Of a DNA stretch of 64,000 nucleotides, positions 16,079 through 24,491 are shown in pieces. The notes beneath the pieces are model-generated. The model saw only the letters and a program-made list of their open reading frames with translations. It did no database searches and was not told the origin of the DNA. The stretch is from an uncultured Pelagibacteraceae bacterium. GTDB taxonomy: Bacteria; Pseudomonadota; Alphaproteobacteria; Pelagibacterales; Pelagibacteraceae. The stretch lies in assembly GCA_902574705.1 (NCBI GenBank), contig CACGOM010000002.1, positions 44,066 to 108,065 on the forward strand. Reading direction: 5' to 3'. How positions within the stretch are numbered: position 1 is the first letter of the stretch; every line of letters begins with the position of its first letter. Position numbers and translations under genes: made by a program.

Positions 16079-17242
16079 ATGAAATTAGCAAAAAGTTTAG
16101 AAAATTTAGGAACAGAAACAGCCTTTTCAGTTTTAGCTGAGGCAAAAAAATTAGAGGCCAAAGGTCATCCAATGATACACATGGGATTGGGTCAACCAGA
16201 TTTTAAAACACCTAAGCATGTAGTAGAAGCTGCAAAAAAAGCTTTGGATGATGGCCACCATGGTTACGTAATGTCAAACGGAATACCTGAGTGCAGACAA
16301 GCTGTAACAAGATGGATAAAAAAACGTTACAATACAGAAGTAGATTTTGAGAGGATTTTAATCATGCCTGGCGGAAAACCTACTATGAGTTATGCAATTC
16401 AGTGTTTTGGTGAACCGGGTGCAGAAATAATTCACCCAACTCCTGCTTTTCCTATTTATGAGTCTATGATTAATTATACTGGATCAACATCGGTTCCATA
16501 TGATTTAACTGAAGATAAAGATTTGAAATTTAGTGCAGAAAAAATTCTTTCATTAATTACTGATAAAACTAGATTATTAATTTTGATTAACCCAAATAAT
16601 CCAACAGGAAGTTTTGTTGAAAAATCAGAAATTGATAAAATAGCAGAAGGCTTAAAAAAATATCCACATGTAACAATATTAAGTGATGAAATTTATAGTA
16701 GACAGATTTTTGATGATAAAGAAATGCCTACTTTTTTTAATTACCCTGAATTAAGAGAAAGACTAATTGTTCTTGAGGGATGGAGTAAAGCCTACTCCAT
16801 GACAGGATGGAGACTTGGATGGAGTTTTTGGCCAAAGGATCTAGTTCCTCATGTTAATAAACTTTTAATTAATAGTGTATCGTGTGTAAACGCAGCAGCT
16901 CAATTTGCTGGAATTGCAGCTTTAGATGGTCCGGATGACTCTATAGACGATATGATGAAACATTTTACAGAGAGAAGAAAAATAATTCACGAAGGTCTTA
17001 ACAGTTTACCAGGTGTTGAATGTAGCTTACCCGGTGGAGCTTTTTATGCATTCCCTAAAGTAATAGGCACTGGAATGAATGGTGAAGAATTTTGTAAAAA
17101 AGCAATGCACGAAGCGGGCGTGGCGATAGTACCAGGTACAGCTTTTGGTAAAACTTGCAAAGATTATGTAAGGTTTAGTTTTGCATGTTCTCAAGATAAC
17201 ATTACAAATGCATTAGAGAATCTCAAAAAAATGTTGGGTTAA
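16079..17242 (+). CDS. PLP-dependent aminotransferase, class I/II
   Basis: The 387-residue fold-type I aminotransferase contains HMGLGQPDFKTPKHV, LINPNNPTGSFVEK (Asn), LSDEIYSRQIF (Asp and Tyr) and the PLP-lysine segment GWSKAYSMTGWRLGW, and ends with KDYVRFSFACSQDNI (Arg for the substrate carboxylate). It resembles AspC-like and branched or aromatic aminotransferases; amino-acid specificity cannot be read directly. It lies between hydroxyacid oxidases and a D-hydroxyacid flavoprotein, so it may convert the 2-oxoacid they make into an amino acid, or the reverse. Confidence 0.9.
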   Translation: MKLAKSLENLGTETAFSVLAEAKKLEAKGHPMIHMGLGQPDFKTPKHVVEAAKKALDDGHHGYVMSNGIPECRQAVTRWIKKRYNTEVDFERILIMPGGKPTMSYAIQCFGEPGAEIIHPTPAFPIYESMINYTGSTSVPYDLTEDKDLKFSAEKILSLITDKTRLLILINPNNPTGSFVEKSEIDKIAEGLKKYPHVTILSDEIYSRQIFDDKEMPTFFNYPELRERLIVLEGWSKAYSMTGWRLGWSFWPKDLVPHVNKLLINSVSCVNAAAQFAGIAALDGPDDSIDDMMKHFTERRKIIHEGLNSLPGVECSLPGGAFYAFPKVIGTGMNGEEFCKKAMHEAGVAIVPGTAFGKTCKDYVRFSFACSQDNITNALENLKKMLG

Positions 17243-17245
17243 TTG

Positions 17246-17276
17246 TTGTATATTTTTTAATAGAATTTTTTATAAT
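17246..17276 (+). promoter_or_regulatory. Weak candidate promoter before the GlcD-like gene
   Basis: TTGTAT at 17246-17251 and a perfect TATAAT at 17271-17276 are separated by 19 nt. The predicted start of transcription would be only a few bases before the ATG at 17287, implying a nearly leaderless mRNA. In DNA this AT-rich a chance -10 is common. Confidence 0.25.
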
Positions 17277-17286
17277 ATAAAAATAT

Positions 17287-18660
17287 ATGAATGATCAAAT
17301 TCAATTGGAACTTAAAAACCTTTTAAACAATAGATTTTCAACATCAGAGTCAACGCGTGCAAATTATGCTAGAGGGGAAGACACCTATGATCCAATTTTA
17401 TCAAAAGCAGTAGTATTTCCAGAAACTAATGAGGAGGTTTCAAAAATACTGAGATTATGTAATGAGCATAAAATTCCTGTGGTGCCATTTGGAACAGGTA
17501 CATCGCTTGAGGGAAATGTTGTCGGTAACGAAAAAGGTATTACCATTTGTTTAGAAAAAATGAATAAAATTTTAAGTGTTAATGTTGAAGATTTTGATTG
17601 TAGGGTTCAGGCTTGTGTCACAAGAGAACAATTAAATGATTACTTAAGAGAGGATGGAGTTTTTTTTCCAATAGATCCTGGCGCAAATGCAGCAATTGGC
17701 GGCATGGCTTCAACATCCGCATCAGGAACAATGGCTGTGAAATATGGTACCATGAAGACTGTTATTTCAGGTTTAACCGTAGTTTTACCCAACGGTGATA
17801 TTATAAATACAGGCGGTAGAACTAAAAAAACTTCAGCAGGTTACAATTTAACAAATTTATTTATTGGGTCTGAAGGTACATTGGGAGTCATAACAGAAGT
17901 TCATTTAAGGTTATCACCTATACCAGAAAGTATAATGAGCGCAGTATGTCATTTCCCAAGTTTAGAAGATGCTGTACAAACAGCTCAGCAGGTTATTCAA
18001 TATGGAATACCAATTGCAAGGATTGAAATGCTAAACAAAGATCAAATGGGGATTAGTATTAACTATTCAAAATTGAAAGATATTCAAGCAGTACCGACTT
18101 TATTTTTTGAATTTCATGGTTCAGAGTCTTCTAACAAAGAGAATATTACAATTGTAGAAGAAATATCCAAAGAAAATAAGGGTAGTTCATTTAAATGGGC
18201 TAAAGATTTAGAAGAAAGAAATAAACTTTGGAAAGCAAGATGGGATGTATACTATTCTGTTAAAGCTCTAATTAAAAATGGAAGGGTTTATTCAACAGAT
18301 GTGTGTGTTCCTATTTCAAAAATAACAGAGTGCGTAAATTTTGCAGAGCAGCAAGCAAAAAAATTTGGAGTTCGAGCACCTATGGTTGGCCATTTGGGAG
18401 ATGGAAATTTTCATGTTATTTTACCGTTTGATCCACAAAAAAAAGAAATGTACAAAAATATTAGAGCATTTAATGATACGTTGATAAAAAAAGCTTTAGA
18501 ATTAAACGGGACTATTACAGGTGAACATGGTGTAGGGTTGCATAAAAAAGAGTATCTGTTAGAGGAGCATCCTGATAATATTCCAGTAATGAAATCAATT
18601 AAAAGAACTATTGATCCGAATAATATAATGAACCCAGGTAAAATTTTTGATTTAAATTAA
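17287..18660 (+). CDS. FAD-linked D-2-hydroxyacid dehydrogenase (GlcD/D-lactate dehydrogenase-like)
   Basis: A 457-residue PCMH-type flavoprotein. VVFPETNEEVSKILRLCNEH and VPFGTGTSLEGNVVG form the FAD pyrophosphate site, and DPGANAAIGGMASTSASG and FIGSEGTLGVITEVHLRL complete it. The cap domain carries MVGHLGDGNFHVILPFD (metal/substrate His) and TGEHGVGLHKKEYL. Family members oxidise D-lactate, glycolate or D-2-hydroxyglutarate. No GlcE/GlcF partners are nearby, favouring a single-subunit D-lactate-type enzyme. Together with the L-specific FMN oxidases upstream, both stereoisomers could be used. Confidence 0.88.
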   Translation: MNDQIQLELKNLLNNRFSTSESTRANYARGEDTYDPILSKAVVFPETNEEVSKILRLCNEHKIPVVPFGTGTSLEGNVVGNEKGITICLEKMNKILSVNVEDFDCRVQACVTREQLNDYLREDGVFFPIDPGANAAIGGMASTSASGTMAVKYGTMKTVISGLTVVLPNGDIINTGGRTKKTSAGYNLTNLFIGSEGTLGVITEVHLRLSPIPESIMSAVCHFPSLEDAVQTAQQVIQYGIPIARIEMLNKDQMGISINYSKLKDIQAVPTLFFEFHGSESSNKENITIVEEISKENKGSSFKWAKDLEERNKLWKARWDVYYSVKALIKNGRVYSTDVCVPISKITECVNFAEQQAKKFGVRAPMVGHLGDGNFHVILPFDPQKKEMYKNIRAFNDTLIKKALELNGTITGEHGVGLHKKEYLLEEHPDNIPVMKSIKRTIDPNNIMNPGKIFDLN

Positions 18661-18662
18661 TA

Positions 18663-19616
18663 ATGAAAAAAATTTTAATTACTAGAAAACTACTAAAATC
18701 TTGTGAGGAAAAAGCCTCTAAAATATTTAATGCAAACTTTAATGATAATGATGAATTATATTCTCAATCAAAAGTAATTGAGATGAGCCAAGGATGTGAT
18801 GGTATTTTAACATCTTTAACTGATAAAATGGACGCTGAAACAATAAATAAATTACCCGATAGTGTAAAAATCCTGTCAAATTTTGCAGTTGGATTTGGAA
18901 ATATAGATTTAGAGGCGGCTAAGAAAAGAGGAATAGCAGTTACAAATACTCCTGATGTACTTACAGATGCAACAGCTGAAATTGGAATATTATTAATTTT
19001 AGGAGCATGTAGAAGAGCATCCGAAGGGATTCAAAGTGCCAAAGATAGTAATTGGAAGTGGTCGGCAGATTATTTGATTGGAAAACAACTGACTGGCGCA
19101 AGATTAGGTATTCTTGGAATGGGTAGGATTGGTCAGAAAATTGGAAAAATTGCAAAGTCTTTAGGAATGATTATTCATTATCATAACCGTTCAAAATTAA
19201 GTGAAGAAAAGGAACAAGGTGCAATATATCATGATAACTTGAAAGACTTACTTTCAGTTTCAGATGTTTTATCAATTTGTTGTCCAGCCTCAAAAGAAAC
19301 AGTTGATATGATAAATAAAGATACAATTGAATACTTACCTAAAGGCGCAGTTGTTACTAATGTGGCTAGAGGTGATATTGTTGAAGACGAAGCATTAATA
19401 GATGCATTAAACCGTAGAAAAGTTTACGCAGTTGGGTTAGATGTTTACAAAAATGAGCCAAATTTAAATCCTGGATATTTAAAACACAAAAGTGCTTTTA
19501 TTCTTCCACACCTTGGTAGCGCAACAAAAGAAACAAGAACAGCAATGGCAAATCTTGCAATAGATAATATTGATGAGTTTTTCAAAACTGGAATTTGTAA
19601 AAACAAAGTAAACTAA
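18663..19616 (+). CDS. D-isomer-specific 2-hydroxyacid dehydrogenase (glyoxylate/hydroxypyruvate reductase-like)
   Basis: The 317-residue NAD(P)-dependent dehydrogenase has the Rossmann motif LGILGMGRIGQKIG, followed by HYHNRSKL; an N-R-S after the second strand usually means NADPH preference. Catalytic residues are visible: Arg in TNVARGDIVEDE, Glu in YKNEPNLNP and His in LPHLGSATKE. The early FAVGFGNIDLEAAKKRGI segment fits the GhrB/glyoxylate reductase branch. It starts 2 nt after the GlcD-like gene, so they are co-transcribed. It would interconvert a 2-oxoacid and a D-2-hydroxyacid. Confidence 0.9.
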   Translation: MKKILITRKLLKSCEEKASKIFNANFNDNDELYSQSKVIEMSQGCDGILTSLTDKMDAETINKLPDSVKILSNFAVGFGNIDLEAAKKRGIAVTNTPDVLTDATAEIGILLILGACRRASEGIQSAKDSNWKWSADYLIGKQLTGARLGILGMGRIGQKIGKIAKSLGMIIHYHNRSKLSEEKEQGAIYHDNLKDLLSVSDVLSICCPASKETVDMINKDTIEYLPKGAVVTNVARGDIVEDEALIDALNRRKVYAVGLDVYKNEPNLNPGYLKHKSAFILPHLGSATKETRTAMANLAIDNIDEFFKTGICKNKVN

Positions 19617-19716
19617 AAGCCAAAATTTCAATCTGTAATTGTAAAAAAAGTTAGAAAAAGAAAATTTAACTCATGTTAATTAGTATCTTTCTAAGGACAA
19701 TTTGGGTTTTTTATGC

Positions 19717-19744
19717 TTAACTTCGCAAGTTAATTAATTAACTT
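19717..19744. promoter_or_regulatory. Overlapping inverted repeats upstream of the TRAP binding-protein gene
   Basis: TTAACTT-CGC-AAGTTAA at 19717-19733 forms a 7-bp hairpin. The second arm is also the start of an 18-bp perfect palindrome, AAGTTAATTAATTAACTT, at 19727-19744. The two structures are mutually exclusive as RNA, or could be paired operator half-sites as DNA. They sit 24-51 nt upstream of the ATG of the highly expressed-looking takP-like gene, which has a strong GAGGAG ribosome binding site. The 151-nt gap holds no credible gene. Confidence 0.45.
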
Positions 19745-19767
19745 CAATAAGAAAAAGAGGAGAGAAA

Positions 19768-20925
19768 ATGGTTAAAGAAAATAAAAAGTCTCTGAAGAAA
19801 ATTTCTTCAAGACGAAAGTTCTTTAAGGCAGCAGCAGCAACTGGTGCAGCAGCAACAGCAGCTGTAGCTATGCCTAACCTTGCATTAGGAAGTGGTCATA
19901 CTACTCTTAAAATGCAAGCTGCTTGGCCAAGTGGAGCTAACATATTCTTCGAAATGGCAGGTGATTATGCGAAGATGGTTAGTGATATGTCAGGTGGAAC
20001 TTTAAAAATAGACCTTCAACCAGTTGGCGCTGTTGTTAAAACATCAGAAATTGGTGATGCTGTAAGTTCAGGTGTATTAGATATGGGTCACTGGGTGACT
20101 GCATATTGGTACGGTAAAAACGCAGCAGCTTCATTATTTGGAACTGGTCCTTCATACGGTATGTCATCTCAAGAAGTAATGGGATGGATGGAATATGGTG
20201 GAGGAAGAGCACTATACGAAGAAACTTTAGCAAAAGTTGGATATGACTATGTTGGATACTTCCACATGCCAATGCCAGCTCAGCCTTTTGGATGGTTCAA
20301 AAAGAACGTAACAAAAGTTTCTGATGTTAAAGGAATGAAGTATAGAACAGTTGGTCTTGCAACAAACGTTCTTACTGCAATGGGAATGGTAGTTAGACAA
20401 TTACCGGGTGGTGAAATTCAACCAGCAATGAAAACTGGATTGATTGAAGCTGCTGAGTTTAACAACCCAACTTCAGACTCTCAGTTTGGTATGCAGGATG
20501 TTTCTAAACATTATCATTTAGGATCATTCCACCAATCTCAAGAGATGTTTGAGATTCCAATTAACAAGAAAAAACTAAACAGTTTATCTCCGGCACATCA
20601 AGCAATTTTGAAAAATGCTGCGTATGCTGCTAACTCTGATAACTATTTCAAAGCGTTAGTAAGATACTCAGCTGATTTATCTAAATTGATGAATGAGCAT
20701 AAGGTAAACGTTTACCAAACTTCAGATGAAATCCTAGCTGAACAATTAAAAGGTTGGGACAAAGTGATCGGCGACTTTAATGCAAAAGATCCATTCTTTA
20801 AAAAGATCGTAGACTCACAAAAATCATATGCGAAAAGAGTTATGAAGTACTTGCTGATGAATCAGCCTAACTACAGACTTGCGTATGAAAATGAGTTTGG
20901 TTCACTAGCTAAGGTTAAAATCTAA
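19768..20925 (+). CDS. TRAP transporter substrate-binding protein, TakP-like (2-oxo/hydroxyacid)
   Basis: The 385-residue periplasmic receptor has a twin-arginine-type signal peptide (SSRRKFFKAAAATGAAAT, cleavage near ALGSG), meaning export in folded form. The mature part, with GDAVSSGVLDMGHWVTAYWYG, MPMPAQPFGWFKK and GLIEAAEFNNPTSD, follows the TakP family, whose members bind pyruvate, other 2-oxoacids or lactate with calcium or sodium. The hydroxyacid enzymes upstream support lactate or a related acid as ligand. The codon choice looks more optimised than in neighbours, there is a strong GAGGAG site before the ATG, and a terminator directly follows. Confidence 0.9.
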   Translation: MVKENKKSLKKISSRRKFFKAAAATGAAATAAVAMPNLALGSGHTTLKMQAAWPSGANIFFEMAGDYAKMVSDMSGGTLKIDLQPVGAVVKTSEIGDAVSSGVLDMGHWVTAYWYGKNAAASLFGTGPSYGMSSQEVMGWMEYGGGRALYEETLAKVGYDYVGYFHMPMPAQPFGWFKKNVTKVSDVKGMKYRTVGLATNVLTAMGMVVRQLPGGEIQPAMKTGLIEAAEFNNPTSDSQFGMQDVSKHYHLGSFHQSQEMFEIPINKKKLNSLSPAHQAILKNAAYAANSDNYFKALVRYSADLSKLMNEHKVNVYQTSDEILAEQLKGWDKVIGDFNAKDPFFKKIVDSQKSYAKRVMKYLLMNQPNYRLAYENEFGSLAKVKI

Positions 20926-20952
20926 TTTAAACTTAGTATACAAACTTAATTT

Positions 20953-20979
20953 AAAGGGGGGTTATTTACCCCCCTTTTT
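20953..20979 (+). terminator. Rho-independent terminator after the TRAP receptor gene
   Basis: AAAGGGGGG and CCCCCCTTT pair around a 7-nt loop (TTATTTA), followed by a T-run. This is one of the strongest GC stems in the window. It lies between the receptor gene and the permease genes on the same strand, so it probably allows partial read-through. That would give much more receptor than membrane subunit, as TRAP systems need. Confidence 0.9.
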
Positions 20980-21027
20980 ATTATAAACAGTTGAAATTTT
21001 TTAATTATAGTAGATATTGATTTGCTC

Positions 21028-21615
21028 ATGAGATCATTCATTAAATTTGCAGATACACTCAGTACTTCAATGGGAAAAGCTTTTTCCTGGTGTATAGTGG
21101 TTTTAATGGGCGGTACTTGTTATGAAGTGTTTATGGCCTATGCATTAAACGCACCAACCCTCTGGAATTTCGATTTTAGTTTGCAAATGTATGGAGCAAT
21201 TTTTATGATGGCTGGAGCTTATACACTTAGTACTGAAGCACATGTTAGAGGAGATGTAATTTACAGACTTTTTCCAGTTAGGGTACAAGGTTCAATCGAT
21301 TTAGTATTGTATTTCATTTTCTTCTTTCCCGGCGTTTTAGCGCTAGCTTTTTATGGTTGGGATTATGCAGCTCAGGCCTGGAAGATAAAAGAGACAAGTT
21401 GGAACAGTCCAGCTCAAATTCAAATTTATATGGCAAAATCAATGATACCGCTTGCTGGTATTTTATTAATTATACAAGGTATTAGTGAAGTGTTTAGATC
21501 AATAATTTGTATTCAAACTGGTCATTGGCCAAAAAGAGCATCAGCAGACGCTGAAGAAACAGAAAAAGTTTTAATGAGAACTTCACAAGATCAGGATCAA
21601 AAAGATGTTATTTGA
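21028..21615 (+). CDS. TRAP transporter small permease subunit (DctQ-like)
   Basis: The protein has four predicted helices. YTLSTEAHVRGDVIYRLF corresponds to the DctQ family signature (the E-H-x-R-G-D segment), and the C-terminus is a charged tail. The track begins at TTG 21022, but the ATG at 21028 (MRSFIKFADTLS) is the likelier start, giving 195 residues. It overlaps the large permease gene by 11 nt, which supports a joint DctQM complex. Confidence 0.9.
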   Translation: MRSFIKFADTLSTSMGKAFSWCIVVLMGGTCYEVFMAYALNAPTLWNFDFSLQMYGAIFMMAGAYTLSTEAHVRGDVIYRLFPVRVQGSIDLVLYFIFFFPGVLALAFYGWDYAAQAWKIKETSWNSPAQIQIYMAKSMIPLAGILLIIQGISEVFRSIICIQTGHWPKRASADAEETEKVLMRTSQDQDQKDVI

Positions 21616-22966
21616 GCTAACCAATCCGGAAATTGCAATTATGATGATGGGACTTTTCCTGTTTGCAGTATTATTAGGTTTTCCAATTGCTTTCACGTTA
21701 ATGGCAATGGGAATAGGATTTGGTTATTATGCTTATTACGATCCAGCCTTAATGGAAAATATTTTTGATAACCGGATTTTTAGATTATTTATAAATAATA
21801 CCTATTCGGTTATGGACAATACAGTTCTTACAGCTGTACCATTATTTTTGTTTATGGGGTATTTGGTTGAAAGAGCTGGAATAGTAGCAAGACTATTTTT
21901 TGCTATAAGATTAGCCTCCCATGGATTACCTGCTTCAATGGCAGTTGCCGCTTTAGTAACTTGCGCTTTATTCTCCACAGCAACTGGAATTATAGGTGCT
22001 GTGGTAACACTTATGGGATTATTAGCTTGGCCAGCTATGATAAAAGCTGGTTATGACAAGAAATTTGCTTCAGGTATAATTTGTTCAGGGGGTTGTTTAG
22101 GAATATTAATCCCACCAAGCATTATGCTTATTGTATACGCAGTCATAGCTCAGTTATCTCCTTTAAGATTATTTGCTGCAGCTATATTTCCTGGTTTAAT
22201 GTTAGCTGCATTGTATATCGGATATGCTATTTTTAGAGCTTGGCTAGACCCATCAATTGCACCGAAGCCTCCAAAAGAAGAAATTCCTCCAAGGGCAGTT
22301 ATATTAAGAGAAGTTTTGGTTTCTTTTTTACCTTTATTCTCTTTAATTATTTTAGTATTGGGAACAATTTTGGCTGGAATAGCTACACCAGCAGAGGCTG
22401 CTGCTGTGGGCGCATTCGGTGCGCTAGTGCTGTCATATTTTTATAAAACTCTTAAGTGGAAAAATTTTAAAGAGTCTGTATTTTTAACAGCGAAAACTAC
22501 TGCAATGATCATGTGGTTATTCATTGGTTCTTGGACATTTGCTGCAGTATTTTCTTATCTAGGCGGCCACGAAGTCTTTGAACATTTCTTTAAATCAATG
22601 AACTTACAACCTTGGCAATTTTTAGTAATTACTCAAATAATAATTTTCTTACTCGGATGGCCGTTAGAATGGACAGAGATACTAATTATTTTCGTTCCTA
22701 TATTTTTACCTTTAGTAGAATTTTTTGGAGTCAATCCATATTTTTTTGCAATGTTAATTGCTTTAAATCTACAAACCTCCTTTTTAACGCCACCAATGGC
22801 GATGTCAGCTTACTATCTTAAAGGTGTTCAATCGAGAAATGTTGAATTATTAGATATATTTAGAGGAATTATGCCTTTTCTTGCGATAGTAATATTGGCA
22901 ATGTTTTTAATGTATATGTTTCCTGGTATCGCACTTTGGTTACCAGAAACATTGTTTGCAAACTAA
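21605..22966 (+). CDS. TRAP transporter large permease subunit (DctM-like)
   Basis: The 453-residue product has about 12 helices and carries the sodium-coupled transport core. Family landmarks are FLFAVLLGFPIAFTLMAMGI, VPLFLFMGYLVERAGI, CSGGCLGILIPPSIMLIVYAV and GIATPAEAAAVGAFGAL. The long connecting loops and FLTPPMAMSAYYLKGV near the end fit the DctM branch used with TakP-like receptors. It ends 2 nt before the amidase start, suggesting the amidase belongs to the same transcript. Confidence 0.95.
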   Translation: MLFELTNPEIAIMMMGLFLFAVLLGFPIAFTLMAMGIGFGYYAYYDPALMENIFDNRIFRLFINNTYSVMDNTVLTAVPLFLFMGYLVERAGIVARLFFAIRLASHGLPASMAVAALVTCALFSTATGIIGAVVTLMGLLAWPAMIKAGYDKKFASGIICSGGCLGILIPPSIMLIVYAVIAQLSPLRLFAAAIFPGLMLAALYIGYAIFRAWLDPSIAPKPPKEEIPPRAVILREVLVSFLPLFSLIILVLGTILAGIATPAEAAAVGAFGALVLSYFYKTLKWKNFKESVFLTAKTTAMIMWLFIGSWTFAAVFSYLGGHEVFEHFFKSMNLQPWQFLVITQIIIFLLGWPLEWTEILIIFVPIFLPLVEFFGVNPYFFAMLIALNLQTSFLTPPMAMSAYYLKGVQSRNVELLDIFRGIMPFLAIVILAMFLMYMFPGIALWLPETLFAN

Positions 22967-22968
22967 CA

Positions 22969-24303
22969 ATGGATGTTTTTAACCTATCTGTAAAACAACT
23001 AACTAAGAAAATAAAGGATGCACAACTGACCTCAGTTGATCTTTGCAAGGCTTATATTGAAAGAATAGATAAATTCGAAAAAGATATTCATGCATGGGCC
23101 CATTTTGATAAAAAAAATTTGTTAGAAAAAGCTGAAGAGTCAGACAATAACAGAAGATCTGGAAAGCCATTAGGATTATTACATGGAATACCTGTTGCAT
23201 TAAAAGATATAATTGGAACTTTTGACATGCCAACAGAGTGCGGAAGTGTATTAAGAAAAGGATTGTCAGCCTCTCAGGATGCTGAAATAGTAGATTTGCT
23301 TAAATCAGAAGGAGCAATAATTATGGGAAAAACAGCGACTTCTGAATTAGCTTATTACAGTCCTAGTAAAACCAAAAACCCACATGATTATACAAGAACA
23401 CCTGGTGGATCTTCTAGTGGGTCCGCAGCTGTAGTAGCTGCACATATGGCTCCTTTATCTATAGGATCTCAAACAGGTGGTTCAATTATAAGACCAGCAT
23501 CGTATTGTGGTGTTGTTGGTTATAAACCTTCATTTGGTTTAATATCCAGAAACGGAGTTCTTAAAACATCTGAAAATTTGGATCATGTAGGTGTATTTGG
23601 AAAAACAGTTGAAGATGTTGCCTTATTAGCAAAAGTGTTAATAAAAAAAGATTCTTACGATAAATCAACAATTCACTATTCAACGAGCTCAATGTTAGAA
23701 GAAACTAATAATCCACCAGCTTTTGAACCAAAATTTATCTTTTATAAAACAGAGAGCTGGAAAAAAATAGATAAAAAATCAAGAGATGCATTTGAGTATT
23801 TCATAAAATCATTTAAAAAAAATATAGAAGTATTTGATACTCCTTCGTACTTTAAAGACATTAAAAAATTTCACCAAATAATACATGAAACTGATATGGC
23901 AAATAATTTTTATAATTACTTTAAGAAAAGTAAAAAAAAATTGTCAAAACAAATGCAAGAGGCTATTTCAAGAGGAATTAAATATTCAGCTAAGGATTAT
24001 GCCGAGGCCAAAGATTTTATGAGCAGAAGTTATGACTCTTATAAAGAAGTATTTGAGGATTATCATGGTGTAATCTCACCATCAAGCACTGGTGTTGCTG
24101 ACAAAGGATTATCAAGCACTGGAAGTCCTGAATTCTGTACTGTTTGGTCTTTTATGGGAACACCTTCAATTTCTTTACCTTTACTAGAAGGAGAAAATAA
24201 TTTACCATTAGGAATTCAGCTGATAGGCAATAAATATGATGATTTAAGATTCATGGGCATTGCAAATTGGCTGGAGAAAGAAAGTGAAAAATTTAATGAA
24301 TAA
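22969..24303 (+). CDS. Amidase-signature family hydrolase
   Basis: This amidase has the Ser-cisSer-Lys machinery: Lys in PVALKDIIGT, the Gly/Ser-rich TPGGSSSGSAAVVAAH and the nucleophile region GSQTGGSIIRPASYCGVVGYKP. The track start at 22936 adds an 11-residue prefix overlapping the permease; ATG 22969 (MDVFNLSVKQLTKKI) matches the family start and gives 444 residues. It is not a GatA (no gatB/gatC nearby). It could release a carboxylate from an amide so that the product enters the hydroxyacid/oxoacid pathway. Substrate is unknown. Confidence 0.9.
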   Translation: MDVFNLSVKQLTKKIKDAQLTSVDLCKAYIERIDKFEKDIHAWAHFDKKNLLEKAEESDNNRRSGKPLGLLHGIPVALKDIIGTFDMPTECGSVLRKGLSASQDAEIVDLLKSEGAIIMGKTATSELAYYSPSKTKNPHDYTRTPGGSSSGSAAVVAAHMAPLSIGSQTGGSIIRPASYCGVVGYKPSFGLISRNGVLKTSENLDHVGVFGKTVEDVALLAKVLIKKDSYDKSTIHYSTSSMLEETNNPPAFEPKFIFYKTESWKKIDKKSRDAFEYFIKSFKKNIEVFDTPSYFKDIKKFHQIIHETDMANNFYNYFKKSKKKLSKQMQEAISRGIKYSAKDYAEAKDFMSRSYDSYKEVFEDYHGVISPSSTGVADKGLSSTGSPEFCTVWSFMGTPSISLPLLEGENNLPLGIQLIGNKYDDLRFMGIANWLEKESEKFNE

Positions 24304-24472
24304 AATTACAACAATTATAGGACTAGGATTTGCTATTTTCTTTCTCGTAGGATTAGCAACTACTCTAACAAGATCAATGCTAATAACAGTTTTAGATGTA
24401 GTGCCAGTATATATTCTTATGGGTGCTGCAATTGCAATGATGATTTACGAAGCTTTCTTCGATAAAAAATAA
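24296..24472 (+). CDS. Small two-helix membrane protein
   Basis: The 58-residue protein (MNKITTIIGLGFAIFF...) has two hydrophobic helices separated by a short polar turn and ends FFDKK. The track start at 24260 is inside the amidase gene; the ATG at 24296 overlaps the amidase end by only 8 nt and removes a charged prefix, so it is preferred. I do not recognise a family. It is probably co-expressed with the amidase. Confidence 0.55.
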   Translation: MNKITTIIGLGFAIFFLVGLATTLTRSMLITVLDVVPVYILMGAAIAMMIYEAFFDKK

Positions 24473-24491
24473 TTTAAACTGAATTTGTAAA

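Noticed and set aside
19674-19721. 15-codon leader peptide (ATG TTA ATT...) before the TRAP receptor gene
   Set aside because: No ribosome binding site and no codon bias for a regulatory amino acid; short ORFs are expected by chance here.
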